Assembly: GCF_026248825.1 (NCBI RefSeq)
Contig: NZ_CP110973.1
Location: 4,795,501-4,859,500 of the forward strand
Length of the DNA: 64,000 bases
Reading direction: 5' to 3'
Source of the DNA: Larkinella insperata
GTDB taxonomy: Bacteria > Bacteroidota > Bacteroidia > Cytophagales > Spirosomataceae
Shown here: piece after piece, positions 51,224 through 60,719 of the stretch
How positions within the stretch are numbered: position 1 is the stretch's first letter
Layout of the letters: each line of letters opens with the position of its first letter
Made by a program: the position numbers and the translations under genes
The notes under the pieces: generated by a model
What the model was told of the DNA's origin: nothing
The model's input: only the letters and a program-made list of their open reading frames with translations
The model's database searches: none

Positions 51224-52357
51224 ATGAAGATAGGTGCATTAACCATCGGACTTGCAGGGTTTCTTTCGCTGGCAACCGACTCCAAAGACATTCAGTTCAG
51301 CCGCTATTTTGTGGCTGCCGAAAGCTACGAAACCGTTGGGGTAGCAGACCTCAACAACGATGGTCGTCCGGATCTGATTTCGGGAGATTTCTGGTACGAA
51401 AATTCAGCGGACCCCAAAGCGCTGTTTCGCAAGCGGTATCTGATCGGGAACCAGAAGCGGTTTGACCAGTACTACGACGATTTCTCCACGATTCCGCTGG
51501 ATGTCAACGGGGATGGCAACCTCGACGTGATTACGGGGGGCTGGTTTGGGCAGGATTTAAAATGGCTTGAAAACCCCGGAATTGGCAAAAAAGACCTCTG
51601 GACCGTGCATGAAATCGGAAAGGTGGGTAACGTGGAAACCACCCGCGCCTGGGATGTGGACGGCGACGGAACCGTTGAGATTGTTCCCAACAACCCGAAA
51701 CATCCGCTCAAATACTTTAAACTGGAAAAGGGCGGGACCTTTAAACAGGTAAATGTAGCCCCCACGCAGGACCACGGTCTGGGGCTGGGTGATGTGAACG
51801 GCGACGGTCGCAATGATTTCATCGTCAGCAAAGGCTGGATCGAAGCGCCCGCTGACCGCGAAAAAGGATCGTGGACGTTGCATCCGGAATTTGAGCTGGG
51901 TACCGCCAGTGTACCCATTCTGGTGGTGGATGTGAACGGTGACAAGCGCAACGATCTGATTGTGGGGCAGGGGCACGGCTACGGTTTGCATTGGTACGAA
52001 CAGACGCTGGAAGGCGGCAAACGCGGCTGGAAAAAGCACTCCATCGACGAGAAGGCATCGCAGTATCATGTGCTGGAATGGGCCGATCTGGACGGTGACA
52101 AAAAGCCCGAACTCATCACCGGAAAGCGGTACCGGGCCCACAACGACGGTGATCCGGGCGCGTACGACGATGTAGGGCTGTATTACTTCACCTGGAATGG
52201 CAAGGAGTTCGTTAAACACACGATCGCCTACGGACAACCGGGAAAAGGCAAAGGAACCGGCATTAATTTCGCCCTCGCCGATTTGCGCGGCACCGGTCGG
52301 TTGGATATCATTGTGGCCGGTAAGGACGGGTTAGAGATTTTCTTCAACGAAAAATAA
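51224..52357 (+). CDS. FG-GAP/VCBS-repeat beta-propeller protein
   Basis: This 377-residue protein has a weak N-terminal hydrophobic stretch (GALTIGLAGFLSLA). At least six propeller repeats carry calcium-binding DxDxDG-like loops: LNNDGRPDLISGDF, VNGDGNLDVITGGW, VDGDGTVEIVPNN, VNGDGRNDFIVSKGW, VNGDKRNDLIVGQG and LDGDKKPELITGKRY. Such proteins are usually exported and bind partners or glycans; some are linked to sugar enzymes. No catalytic site is evident. The gene starts 30 bases after the methyltransferase stop and ends at a strong terminator. Confidence 0.82.
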   Translation: MKIGALTIGLAGFLSLATDSKDIQFSRYFVAAESYETVGVADLNNDGRPDLISGDFWYENSADPKALFRKRYLIGNQKRFDQYYDDFSTIPLDVNGDGNLDVITGGWFGQDLKWLENPGIGKKDLWTVHEIGKVGNVETTRAWDVDGDGTVEIVPNNPKHPLKYFKLEKGGTFKQVNVAPTQDHGLGLGDVNGDGRNDFIVSKGWIEAPADREKGSWTLHPEFELGTASVPILVVDVNGDKRNDLIVGQGHGYGLHWYEQTLEGGKRGWKKHSIDEKASQYHVLEWADLDGDKKPELITGKRYRAHNDGDPGAYDDVGLYYFTWNGKEFVKHTIAYGQPGKGKGTGINFALADLRGTGRLDIIVAGKDGLEIFFNEK

Positions 52358-52364
52358 ACCACAC

Positions 52365-52423
52365 AACAAAGCCGTCGGATCAACGAAAACCGGTAAGGAG
52401 TTCGTTGATCCGACGGCTTTGTT
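52365..52423. terminator. Long hairpin between FG-GAP gene and protease gene
   Basis: Two perfect 23-bp arms (52365-52387 and 52401-52423) surround a 13-nt loop between converging genes. Stem length exceeds a typical terminator. Confidence 0.85.
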
Positions 52424-52432
52424 TAGAAGGGC

Positions 52433-53455
52433 TTACTTCACTTCGCCCGGGATCACTGCCACATCACGCCGGACGTTGTCCCGTAATACCGCCATCGTCA
52501 CGCGTTGGCCAATGGTTTCTTCGGTCAGTAATTTATGGAGATCATCCACGGAGGCAACGGGTTGGCCGCCAAATGCAACAATAATGTCGCCCTGCCGAAG
52601 CTCACTGTTGTAGGCAACCCCATCGGCTTCGGTGCTGACCACAATTACCCCGGTTTTGGCGTTCAGGTGGTTGTATTGCTTGATGCGTTCGGTCAGGTTG
52701 ATCAGCTGCCCGGCAATGCCCAGATAGCCCCGGCGGACGCGTCCGTGCATGATGAGCTTTCCGGCCACCATCGCCGTCAGGTTTGACGAAACCGCAAAAC
52801 AAATTCCCTGAGCGGGCAGGATGACGGCGGTATTGACACCGATTACATCGCCCTGCGAATTCACCAGCGGGCCTCCGGAGTTGCCGGGGTTCAGCGACGC
52901 ATCGGTTTGGATAACGTCGTCGATCAGGCGGCCCGATTCCGAACGCAGCGTCCGGCCCAGCGCACTGACGACCCCGGCGGTCACGGAATACTGAAAACCG
53001 TAGGGATTCCCCACCGCAATGGCGATCTGGCCTACCTGCACCTGATTGGAGTCGGCAAACCGGATGGCTTTCAGGCCGTCGCCGTAAATTTTGATCACGG
53101 CAATGTCGGTAGCCGGGTCGCGCCCGATCAGGGTGGCCTCAAAGTCGCGGCCGTCGGGCAGGGTAACGTCGATTTTTGAAGCGCCGGCTACCACGTGATT
53201 ATTGGTAATCACGTAGCCATCCGAGGAAATGATGAAGCCCGAACCCGTGCCGCCGTCGGGCTGACTGCGCCCCCGGACCGGCGGCTGACCCTCCCGCTGA
53301 CGACCGCTCACTTTGATCTGCACAATCGACGGACTTACTTTTTTCGCTACATTTACCACCGTGTTGGAGTACGCATCCAGGAGTGGAGCGTCCGAATCAC
53401 CGGGTTTGCCCGGAATCGATTCCAGACCCGAATCGGTTATCAATTGAACATCCAT
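52433..53455 (-). CDS. HtrA/DegP-like trypsin-family serine protease with one PDZ domain
   Basis: This 340-residue protein has the trypsin-like triad H87 (ITNNHVV), D117 (ATDIAVI) and S193 (NPGNSGGP). A single C-terminal PDZ domain follows (GVIVVSTEADGVAYNSELRQGDIIVAFGG, given as GVIVVSTEADG and LRQGDIIVAFGGQPV). DegP-type proteases remove misfolded proteins, usually in the periplasm. Here no signal peptide or membrane segment is visible at the N terminus, so it may be cytoplasmic or begin elsewhere. Confidence 0.88.
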   Translation of the reverse strand: MDVQLITDSGLESIPGKPGDSDAPLLDAYSNTVVNVAKKVSPSIVQIKVSGRQREGQPPVRGRSQPDGGTGSGFIISSDGYVITNNHVVAGASKIDVTLPDGRDFEATLIGRDPATDIAVIKIYGDGLKAIRFADSNQVQVGQIAIAVGNPYGFQYSVTAGVVSALGRTLRSESGRLIDDVIQTDASLNPGNSGGPLVNSQGDVIGVNTAVILPAQGICFAVSSNLTAMVAGKLIMHGRVRRGYLGIAGQLINLTERIKQYNHLNAKTGVIVVSTEADGVAYNSELRQGDIIVAFGGQPVASVDDLHKLLTEETIGQRVTMAVLRDNVRRDVAVIPGEVK

Positions 53456-53545
53456 GGTTTCTACTAGTTAGTTGTAAATGCAACTTGCAAAGGAGGGGCC
53501 AAGCCAGAGCAGACGGGCGATCCCGTCAAATTGTCAGTACGCTCG

Positions 53546-53553
53546 TACGTTTG
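53546..53553 (+). promoter_or_regulatory. -7 box before the 58-residue protein gene
   Basis: TACGTTTG fits TAnnTTTG and lies 33 bases before the ATG at 53587. No TTG is well placed upstream. Confidence 0.35.
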
Positions 53554-53586
53554 CTCGGCTCCTTTTCGTATACTACCGTTCGTAAC

Positions 53587-53763
53587 ATGACATTTGACGC
53601 GTATTTAGTCAGTAAAAAAATTGATCAGCAGCAATTCGAGCGAGCGGAACCGGAGCGGTATGCGGCCTGGAAAGCCGAGTTTGAACACGTACACCCGGAA
53701 AGTTTTACCACTCAGAAGAAGTTTTTGATCAATGAAACGCGCCGGAAGTACCTGGTTCGTTAG
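53587..53763 (+). CDS. Small soluble protein of unknown function (58 residues)
   Basis: ATG at 53587 yields a charged helical protein beginning MTFDAYLVSKKIDQQQFERA and ending in ETRRKYLVR. It is rich in Lys, Glu and aromatic residues, with no signal peptide. The frame stays open 200 bases upstream, but that part overlaps the opposite-strand protease gene and has no protein-like pattern, so the short start is preferred. I do not recognise the family. It precedes glf by 74 bases. Confidence 0.6.
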   Translation: MTFDAYLVSKKIDQQQFERAEPERYAAWKAEFEHVHPESFTTQKKFLINETRRKYLVR

Positions 53764-53837
53764 ATAAGGAATCGGGCCTGCCAACCCGACCATTCAGGAA
53801 AAAAAACTACTTTTATCCACACACATACTTACATTTT

Positions 53838-54980
53838 ATGCAGCATTACGATTTTGCGATTGTCGGAGCCGGATACGCCGGTAGTGTGCTGGCTGAACGT
53901 CTGGCCAGCCAGTCCGGAAAGAAAGTTCTTGTACTCGATAAACGCCCGCACATTGGGGGCAATGCGTACGATTACTACAACGAGGACGGTATTTTGATTC
54001 ACCTGTACGGCCCGCATATTTTCCATACGAATTCCGCAGACGTTTTCTCCTACCTGTCTAACTTCACCGAATGGCGGCCCTACGAACACCGGGTGCTGGC
54101 GTCGGTAGAAGGCCAATTACTGCCGATACCGATCAACCTGGATACCGTCAATAAACTGTACGGGAAAAACTTTACCTCTGAAGAGCTGGCCGACTATTTT
54201 AAGACCGTTGGTGAACCGGTCGAAAATATTCAGACCTCGGAAGATGTGGTCGTCAGTCAGGTGGGGCGCGATCTGTACGAGAAGTTTTTCAAAAACTATA
54301 CAAAGAAACAGTGGGGTGTTTACCCGTCGGAACTGGATAAATCCGTTACCTCCCGCATTCCGACCCGGACCAATCAGGACGACCGGTATTTTTCGGACGA
54401 ATTTCAGGCCATGCCGCTGCATGGTTTTACGAAGATGTTTGAAAAAATGGTCGATCATCCGAACATCACGCTGATGCTGAGTACGGACTTTAAAGACGTC
54501 AAAGACAACTTGTCTTACGACCAGTTGATTTATACCGGGCCGGTCGACGAATATTTTGATCACTGTTACGGAAAACTCCCGTACCGCTCGCTGCACTTTG
54601 AGCACAAAACCCTCAACGAAGAGTGGCATCAGCCGGTGGCCGTCGTCAACTACCCGAATGACCATCCGTATACCCGGATTACGGAATACAAACACCTGAC
54701 CGGACAGGAGCATCCGACCAAAACCAGTATTACCTTTGAATACCCGCAGGCCGAGGGTGATCCGTACTACCCCGTTCCCATGCCGGAAAACGCGGAACTG
54801 TACCGGAAATACAAGCAACTGGCTGATCAGCAGGAGAATGTGCACTTTGTGGGCCGGTTGGGAACCTACCGGTACTATAACATGGATCAGGTTGTGGCCC
54901 AGGCCCTCACGCTGTACAAAAAGCTGGTGGGTGCTGACTCCCTGGCGGACGTGGCCGCCGGAAAAATACCGAATAACTGA
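53838..54980 (+). CDS. glf: UDP-galactopyranose mutase
   Basis: This 380-residue flavoenzyme interconverts UDP-galactopyranose and UDP-galactofuranose for cell-surface glycans. It has the FAD loop AIVGAGYAGSVLAERLASQ, KRPHIGGNAYDYYNEDG, GPHIFHTNS and the C-terminal GRLGTYRYYNMDQVVAQAL. Length is standard. The nearby Wzi-like gene fits a role in capsule or surface polysaccharide, although glycosyltransferases are not linked. Confidence 0.95.
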   Translation: MQHYDFAIVGAGYAGSVLAERLASQSGKKVLVLDKRPHIGGNAYDYYNEDGILIHLYGPHIFHTNSADVFSYLSNFTEWRPYEHRVLASVEGQLLPIPINLDTVNKLYGKNFTSEELADYFKTVGEPVENIQTSEDVVVSQVGRDLYEKFFKNYTKKQWGVYPSELDKSVTSRIPTRTNQDDRYFSDEFQAMPLHGFTKMFEKMVDHPNITLMLSTDFKDVKDNLSYDQLIYTGPVDEYFDHCYGKLPYRSLHFEHKTLNEEWHQPVAVVNYPNDHPYTRITEYKHLTGQEHPTKTSITFEYPQAEGDPYYPVPMPENAELYRKYKQLADQQENVHFVGRLGTYRYYNMDQVVAQALTLYKKLVGADSLADVAAGKIPNN

Positions 54981-55173
54981 GATACTTAATTAGGAGTTTC
55001 CGAGTACTCACTTCTGATCGACAAACGCTAAACTGGGTAAAACTGGTTGAAATTTTGCCGCTCAAAAGTGAGTATTTTGTTTTGGGAGGCTAAAATTATT
55101 CCGAGTAAGATTACTTCATGTGCCTGATGGCGTCTAAACGATACCAGGTTGTTTACATCTAGGCACTGTTTGT
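54981..55173. other. 193-bp gap between glf and the Wzi-like gene
   Basis: No gene. TACTCACTT (55005-55013) and its complement (55066-55074) could pair across a 52-nt loop and are followed by TTTTG; a weak terminator is possible. The rest is AT-rich. Confidence 0.4.
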
Positions 55174-56715
55174 ATGAGAATGCCCTTACTGCTGCTGACG
55201 TTGATGGGGTTCACGCTCGGTCGCGGGGCCGCTTTTGCTCAGGATTCGACCCGGGTGGAAGCGTCCCCTGAAAAATCACCCGTTCAGGTTTTTACGGAGT
55301 TGGGCTTGTCGGGCAGTACTTCCCGCCGAACACCGTTCTGGTTGTACACCAATCAGAACGGAATCATTCCCAATTCATCGCCGTTTATAACCGCCCGCGC
55401 CGGAATCAAGGCCAATTACGGGCTAGGCCGGATCCCGTTGCCTGACCCAGAAATGGGTAAACGCCGACGGGCATCGTGGGGCTACGGCCTGGAAGTAGCC
55501 GCTAACCTGACCCAAAAATCGGAGGTGTTCATGCCGGAAATGTACGTCCACGGAAAATTGCGTGGGCTGGAACTGCTGGTAGGTCGTCGTAGGGAAATGA
55601 TCGGATTAGCCGATTCGGCTCTGGGAACAGGCTCCTACATCTGGTCGGGAAATGCCCTGCCGATGCCAAAAATTCAGCTTGCCCTTTACGACTACACCCC
55701 CATCGGTTTTACCAAAGGACTGCTTGCTTTCCGGGGCATGTTTGCGCACGGCTGGTTTGGCAACCAGGGCCCGGTGACGCACTCGTATCTGCACCAGAAA
55801 GCGTTGTACGGACGGCTCGGAAAACCCAGCTGGCGAATCCGTTTGTACGGCGGTTTCAACCATCAGGTTCAATGGGGGGGGCGGAGTAAGGTTATTACCA
55901 ATGACGAGCTGATCAAAAACGGCCGTTTCCCGGGCGGTTTCAGAAATTACCTCAACGCCGTTACCGGCTTGTCGCTGGCGGCCAAAGGCGATGCCATTGA
56001 TACAACCGAATACAGCAAAAACGACCGGGGCAACCGCGTTGGCAACCATTTGGGAACCATTGATCTGGGTGTTGAGATCAACGCCGAAACGTTTTCGCTG
56101 CTGTTCTACCGCCAAAATGTCTACGAGGATGGATCGCTGTATTACCTGACCAACATTGCCGACGGGTTAAACGGTATTCGGTACCGTAACCACCGGGCAG
56201 CCACCCCAACCTGGCAAATTCGGACGGCGGTGGTGGAGTTTTTGTACACCAAAAGCCAGGGGGGAGCCACGTTCAGTTACATCGACAAATACCGGGGGGC
56301 GGACAACTACTTCAACCACGGGCAATATATTGACGGCTGGTCGTACCGGGGCCGAACCATCGGGACGCCCTTCATTCCGGCAGCCACCGATACCGACCCG
56401 ACTTTACCGCGGCCTTCTACCGGTCAGTTTCCCTTTTTTACCAACAACAACCGGCTCTGGGTCGTGCACGCTGGTCTGGCGGGGCGTTTCCGGCAGACTT
56501 TTTTTTGGTTGAAATGCTCCTACAGCGACAATTTCGGTACCTATCTCAAGCCCTTTCCCAAAACGACTCGGCAGTTCTCCTCCCTGTTGATGGTTAGTTT
56601 TCCGGTGGCCATCTGGGGCGGTATGCACTCGACGGTGTCCGTCGCGACTGATCAGGGCAAGCTATATACCCAGAGCACGGGTTTGCTGGTCAGCCTGCGC
56701 AAAACCTGGCACTGA
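55174..56715 (+). CDS. Wzi-family capsule assembly outer-membrane protein
   Basis: This 513-residue protein has a signal peptide ending GAAFAQ. The body has many amphipathic beta strands with aromatic ends and the family features FTELGLSGSTSRRTPFWLYTN (within 20: SGSTSRRTPFWLYTN), ARAGIKANYGLG, ELLVGRRREMIGLAD and MPKIQLALYDYTPIGFTKG. Wzi in E. coli is an outer-membrane barrel lectin that ties capsule to the cell. Bacteroidota homologues are larger, as here. glf just upstream supports a surface-polysaccharide role. No capsule export genes are linked. Confidence 0.85.
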   Translation: MRMPLLLLTLMGFTLGRGAAFAQDSTRVEASPEKSPVQVFTELGLSGSTSRRTPFWLYTNQNGIIPNSSPFITARAGIKANYGLGRIPLPDPEMGKRRRASWGYGLEVAANLTQKSEVFMPEMYVHGKLRGLELLVGRRREMIGLADSALGTGSYIWSGNALPMPKIQLALYDYTPIGFTKGLLAFRGMFAHGWFGNQGPVTHSYLHQKALYGRLGKPSWRIRLYGGFNHQVQWGGRSKVITNDELIKNGRFPGGFRNYLNAVTGLSLAAKGDAIDTTEYSKNDRGNRVGNHLGTIDLGVEINAETFSLLFYRQNVYEDGSLYYLTNIADGLNGIRYRNHRAATPTWQIRTAVVEFLYTKSQGGATFSYIDKYRGADNYFNHGQYIDGWSYRGRTIGTPFIPAATDTDPTLPRPSTGQFPFFTNNNRLWVVHAGLAGRFRQTFFWLKCSYSDNFGTYLKPFPKTTRQFSSLLMVSFPVAIWGGMHSTVSVATDQGKLYTQSTGLLVSLRKTWH

Positions 56716-57000
56716 TCAGATCAGGCTTTGAAGATCAATCTGATCTAGGTAATGCTCCAGCGGGTTTTTTTGCCGGCAGGAATCATTGATCGTTCGAATG
56801 GAAAGCAAATCCCGGAGTTCGTGACCGCCTTTGTAATAGTTGCTCTTGCTGTAATAAGCCTCCACAAAAAAATTGCCGACCGAATACAGGCTTACCGTAT
56901 ACGGTGGCGATTCGCGATTCAGTAAATACTGCCCGTGCCGACGAAGCAGGTCGGCTTTCTGGGGCAAGGGAAGCTGGTTGTATTCTGGTTGGGTTAACAT
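56716..57000 (-). CDS. Small conserved-looking protein of unknown function (94 residues)
   Basis: ATG at 57000 gives a soluble protein starting MLTQPEYNQLPLPQKADLL with RRHGQYLLNRE and NFFVEAYYSKSNYYKG. A rare TTG 12 codons upstream is less likely. The pattern, an early helix then a beta sheet, resembles small proteins seen in Cytophagales genomes, but I know no function. Its stop directly abuts the convergent Wzi-like stop. The gap to cdaA (57001-57180) is AT-rich and shows no clear element. Confidence 0.65.
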   Translation of the reverse strand: MLTQPEYNQLPLPQKADLLRRHGQYLLNRESPPYTVSLYSVGNFFVEAYYSKSNYYKGGHELRDLLSIRTINDSCRQKNPLEHYLDQIDLQSLI

Positions 57001-57180
57001 AAGCTGCACTGACGGAAGGTGAAATTTTTCTTCCAATTTGGGTGCAGTTTACGGGTCAAAATCCAGAAAAAAGCGCAAACGGCGGGAATAAAATACCGAA
57101 TTTAGCTAGCGGCATCACTAAGTGCATTTGTCTGATATTTAGTAACATATAAGTTATCAAATTCAGAAAACAGTAACATT

Positions 57181-58011
57181 TTATGCGTGGTTGTTGCTCT
57201 TTCCGTTATCGCGTCTGCGCGGTTTGCTGGCATCCATCAAGTAGTCCTGCAGTTTTTCTTCCAGTTCCGCCGAGGAGATGTTAGCGTAAAACTCGCCGTC
57301 GATAGCCAGCGAAATACGGCCTGTTTCTTCAGAAATGGCAATTGCGGCTGCATCGGTAACTTCAGTAATGCCGATGGCGGCCCGGTGCCGGAATCCCGTC
57401 GAAGTCAGGATTTCATCGTTTTCTGAAATGGGTAATATGCAGCGGGCGGCCCGGATCCGATCGTCGGTGATGATGACAGCGCCGTCGCGCAGGGGGCTAT
57501 ATTGTCCGGCAATTGACAGCAGCAACCGCTTGGAAACGAGGGCATCCAGCGAGTCACCGGTTTGTACAAACTTATCCAGGTCATCGTTTTTACTGACCAC
57601 CATCAGTCCCCCCGTAAACTCCGAGGACATAGACTTGCAGGCATCCACGATGGGTTTGAGCGGAGTGGCCGGTTCGGAAACGGTTGGGGGGCGAAACCAC
57701 CGCATAAAAAAACGGCTGTTGGCCAGGTTGGTCGATTTGCCGATAATGAGCAGAAACCGCCGGATTTCCTGTTGGAAGATAATGATCAAGGCTAGGGCAC
57801 CAACGCTGATGAAATAGCCCAGGAGGGTCGTCAGCAGCTCCAGGCCAACGGCTTTGGCCACCAGATAAAGCAAGTAAATCAGCAGGTAACCCAGAAAAAT
57901 TCGGCTGGCGATAGTGCCTTTTACCAGAAAGTAAATTTGATACAGCAGAAAAGCCAGCAACAGAACGTCCAGCAGATCTACCCATTCGATATCGAGAAAA
58001 CCAATTTTCAT
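57181..58011 (-). CDS. cdaA: Diadenylate cyclase CdaA
   Basis: This 276-residue protein makes cyclic di-AMP from two ATP. Three N-terminal membrane helices (about residues 10-90) precede the DAC domain, with LRDGAVIITDDRI (DGA motif) and TGFRHRAAIGITE (RHR motif). The ATG at 58011 gives family length. It lies 29 bases after the folP stop, so the two are probably cotranscribed, a pairing common in Bacteroidota. No CdaR regulator gene is adjacent. Confidence 0.95.
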   Translation of the reverse strand: MKIGFLDIEWVDLLDVLLLAFLLYQIYFLVKGTIASRIFLGYLLIYLLYLVAKAVGLELLTTLLGYFISVGALALIIIFQQEIRRFLLIIGKSTNLANSRFFMRWFRPPTVSEPATPLKPIVDACKSMSSEFTGGLMVVSKNDDLDKFVQTGDSLDALVSKRLLLSIAGQYSPLRDGAVIITDDRIRAARCILPISENDEILTSTGFRHRAAIGITEVTDAAAIAISEETGRISLAIDGEFYANISSAELEEKLQDYLMDASKPRRRDNGKSNNHA

Positions 58012-58040
58012 AACAGAGATAAAGGGTGGTCTTGTTGGTT

Positions 58041-58889
58041 TCAAGCAACCTGACGACAACTTGTAACCAGTTTAATGGCTTCAACGGCTTCGCGGACATC
58101 GTGCACCCGCAAAATGTCGGCACCTTTCGTCAGGGCGAGGGTATTCAACACCGTCGTGCCGTTTAGGGCTTCTTCAGGCTGCACGTTCAGGGTTCGCCAG
58201 ATGGTGGATTTGCGCGACAACCCGACCAGCAGGGGCGCTTCGAACGTCTGAAAGGCGTCCAGTTGGTGCAGAAGCTGAAAATTCTGTTGGGGGGTCTTGG
58301 CGAAACCGAAGCCCGGATCAATCAGCACGTCAGCGTGGCCCAGGGCCCGGAGCTGGCTCAACTGGTGTTGCAGTTCGAGCAAGACGTCCGGCACCAAATC
58401 CCGGTAGTGGGAGAGTCCGGCCATGGTCTGGGGCGTTCCGCGCATGTGCATCAGGACGTAGGGCACCCGCAGCTGAGCGACGGTTTCAAACATGCGGGCA
58501 TCGAGCGTACCACCAGATACGTCATTGACCAGCGCGGCCCCCGCTTCGACGGCCTGACGCGCTACCGACGCCCGGAAGGTATCCACAGAAATCCAGACAG
58601 CCGGAAGGGCTTTGGTGATGGCTTCGATGGCGGGCAAAACCCGGTCGGCTTCCTCCTGCGGGCTAATGTCGGCGGCCCCAGGCCGGGTTGAATAACCGCC
58701 AATATCAATCAGAACCGCACCTTCAGACTGCATCGTGGAGGCCCGGTCAACCGCCTGATCGACAGAGGGTAAACGGCTTCCGGCGAAGAAGGAATCCGTC
58801 GTACTGTTTAGTATTCCCATCACAACCGGCGTAGTCAAATCGAGAACATTTCCCCGCAGGTTGAGCGTTTTTTTCGTAACTTTCGGCAT
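58041..58889 (-). CDS. folP: Dihydropteroate synthase
   Basis: This 282-residue TIM-barrel enzyme joins 4-aminobenzoate to a pterin pyrophosphate in folate synthesis; it is the target of sulfonamides. Motifs are VMGILNSTTDSF, IDIGGYSTRPGA, VNDVSGG, VLMHMRGTP and IDPGFGFAKT. It is divergent from the DUF1599 gene (103 bases between starts) and upstream of cdaA. PabB, which supplies the substrate, is encoded at 41.8 kb. Confidence 0.95.
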   Translation of the reverse strand: MPKVTKKTLNLRGNVLDLTTPVVMGILNSTTDSFFAGSRLPSVDQAVDRASTMQSEGAVLIDIGGYSTRPGAADISPQEEADRVLPAIEAITKALPAVWISVDTFRASVARQAVEAGAALVNDVSGGTLDARMFETVAQLRVPYVLMHMRGTPQTMAGLSHYRDLVPDVLLELQHQLSQLRALGHADVLIDPGFGFAKTPQQNFQLLHQLDAFQTFEAPLLVGLSRKSTIWRTLNVQPEEALNGTTVLNTLALTKGADILRVHDVREAVEAIKLVTSCRQVA

Positions 58890-58992
58890 GAAATTAGTGG
58901 GTAATCTCCGGTTCCCGTTCTTCGGTTATCGGTCAGTATGCTGCCAATAGGGTCAGTACCTGCTGATGAAAGTTCACCGAAGAATCCAACGT

Positions 58993-59550
58993 ATGTCGCA
59001 AACCGAAGCTCAATATCGGCAAGTCATTCAACTCTGCAAAGAGGTTTTCCAGAAAAAGAATAAAGACTACGGTACGGCCTGGCGCATTCTGCGGCTGCCC
59101 TCCATCACCGACCAGATATTTATCAAAGCCCAGCGAATCCGCACCCTGCAGGAGCGCGGAACGCAGCGGGTAGAAGAAGGAGTCGTGCCCGAGTTCATGG
59201 GTATCATCAACTACTGCGTGATGGCCCTGATTCAACTGGAACTGGCCGGTAGCGACCAGATGGAGTTCACGGAGCAGGAACTGACGGACCTCTACGACCG
59301 GCAGGTCAATAACGTAATGGCGTTGCTGTTTGCCAAAAACCACGACTACGGGGAAGCCTGGCGGGATATGCGGGTAAGTTCCATGACCGACATCATCCTG
59401 ATGAAACTCCTGCGCACGAAGCAGATCGAAGACAACCAGGGCAAAACCCTGATTTCGGAGGGCGTCGATGCGAATTACATGGATATGATTAATTATGCCG
59501 TATTCTGCCTGATTAAATCAGGCATGGTCGAAACCTCTGTACCGCAATGA
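58993..59550 (+). CDS. DUF1599-family protein (duplicated domain)
   Basis: This 185-residue soluble helical protein contains two similar halves: KKNKDYGTAWRILRLPSITDQI and AKNHDYGEAWRDMRVSSMTDII (each about 22 residues; the shared signature is K-x-DYG-x-AWR-x-x-R-x-x-S-x-TD). The family is common in Bacteroidota, between folP and a DoxX-like gene, as here; the function is unknown. MazG/dUTPase-like helical folds have been suggested for similar patterns, but I see no decisive motif. It overlaps the next gene by 4 bases (ATGA). ATG 58993 is preferred to one nine codons upstream. Confidence 0.8.
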   Translation: MSQTEAQYRQVIQLCKEVFQKKNKDYGTAWRILRLPSITDQIFIKAQRIRTLQERGTQRVEEGVVPEFMGIINYCVMALIQLELAGSDQMEFTEQELTDLYDRQVNNVMALLFAKNHDYGEAWRDMRVSSMTDIILMKLLRTKQIEDNQGKTLISEGVDANYMDMINYAVFCLIKSGMVETSVPQ

Positions 59551-60695
59551 ATCCTACAAAAACCCGCGCCGTTCCAATCCGGAAAACGGCCACCTGGCAA
59601 CGCGTCATCGCTCAGATTGCCCGTTTTGTTGTTGGTGTTATTTTTATTTTTTCGGGTCTGATCAAGATCAATGATCCGGTTGGAACACAGATTAAACTGA
59701 CCGAGTATTTTGAAGTATTTGCCCTCGATGTGCCGTCGATGGCGGGTTTTTTCCACGGCCTGATACCGTATACCTTAATTCTGTCGGTGTTTTTCTGCGC
59801 GGCTGAAGTGGTGCTCGGAGTGGCCCTGCTGCTGTCGTACCGCATCCGGCTGACGTCCTGGATTCTGCTGGCGCTGATCGTCTTTTTCACCTTTCTGACG
59901 TTTTATTCCGCTTATTTCAATAAAGTTACCGATTGCGGCTGTTTTGGTGACGCCATCAAACTAAAACCGTGGACCTCGTTCAGCAAGGACATTTTCCTGC
60001 TGGTGCTGATTCTGGTGATTATCTGGCAGCGGCACGTCTTCCGCAACCTGCGCACTGGTTTCCTGGTGGGGCTGGCAACGGTCGCTTCCATCGGCTTGGG
60101 GGTGTACGCCATTCAGCATCTGCCCCCGCTTGATTTGCTGCCCTACGCGGTGGGGAAAAGCATACCGGCGCAGATGCAGCCGTCGGAGCCGCTACGGTTT
60201 GCCTACGTGCTGACGAAGGACGGCAAGGACTACGAGTTTGAAAAGTATCCGACCGACACCTCCTATAAGTTCAAGGAGATGGTGTTGATGAACGAATCGG
60301 CCAAACCCAAAATTACCGATTACCGGGTCTGGAACGACGAAGGCGATTTTACGCAGGCCACGTTTGAGGGCAACAAACTGATGCTGATCATCCGGGATAT
60401 TCACGACCTGAGCATCGGCGACATGCCCGCCATCCGGAAACTGATGAAGGGGGTCGAAGGACAAAACGTGATGCCCATGATCCTGACGTCGGTCAGCGAT
60501 GCGGAGATCAACAACTTTCGGCACGAATACCAGCTATCCGTCCCGGTCTATAAAGCCGACGCAACCGTGTTGAAAACCATTGTTCGCTCCAACCCGGGCC
60601 TGTGGCTGATCAGCGATGGCGTGGTGCGCGGTAAATGGCACCATACCGATACGCCAGCTCCCGAAACCGTGCTGAACGCGCTGGTCAAGAAATAA
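59547..60695 (+). CDS. BT_3928-family membrane protein (DoxX-like plus C-terminal soluble domain)
   Basis: This 382-residue protein has an N-terminal DoxX-like membrane part of about four helices (VGVIFIFSGLIKINDPVG, ILSVFFCAAEVVLGVALLL, LLALIVFFTFLTFYSAYF). It includes a conserved Cys pair in TDCGCFGDAIKLKPW. Another helix follows, then a C-terminal domain (about residues 215-382) with a thioredoxin-like layout but no CxxC. DoxX relatives act in membrane redox; the TDCGCFGD motif is shared with MauE-like proteins that help form disulfides. It is translationally coupled to the DUF1599 gene. Confidence 0.82.
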   Translation: MNPTKTRAVPIRKTATWQRVIAQIARFVVGVIFIFSGLIKINDPVGTQIKLTEYFEVFALDVPSMAGFFHGLIPYTLILSVFFCAAEVVLGVALLLSYRIRLTSWILLALIVFFTFLTFYSAYFNKVTDCGCFGDAIKLKPWTSFSKDIFLLVLILVIIWQRHVFRNLRTGFLVGLATVASIGLGVYAIQHLPPLDLLPYAVGKSIPAQMQPSEPLRFAYVLTKDGKDYEFEKYPTDTSYKFKEMVLMNESAKPKITDYRVWNDEGDFTQATFEGNKLMLIIRDIHDLSIGDMPAIRKLMKGVEGQNVMPMILTSVSDAEINNFRHEYQLSVPVYKADATVLKTIVRSNPGLWLISDGVVRGKWHHTDTPAPETVLNALVKK

Positions 60696-60719
60696 GTGGT
60701 TGTCTTTCAGGCTATTTAG

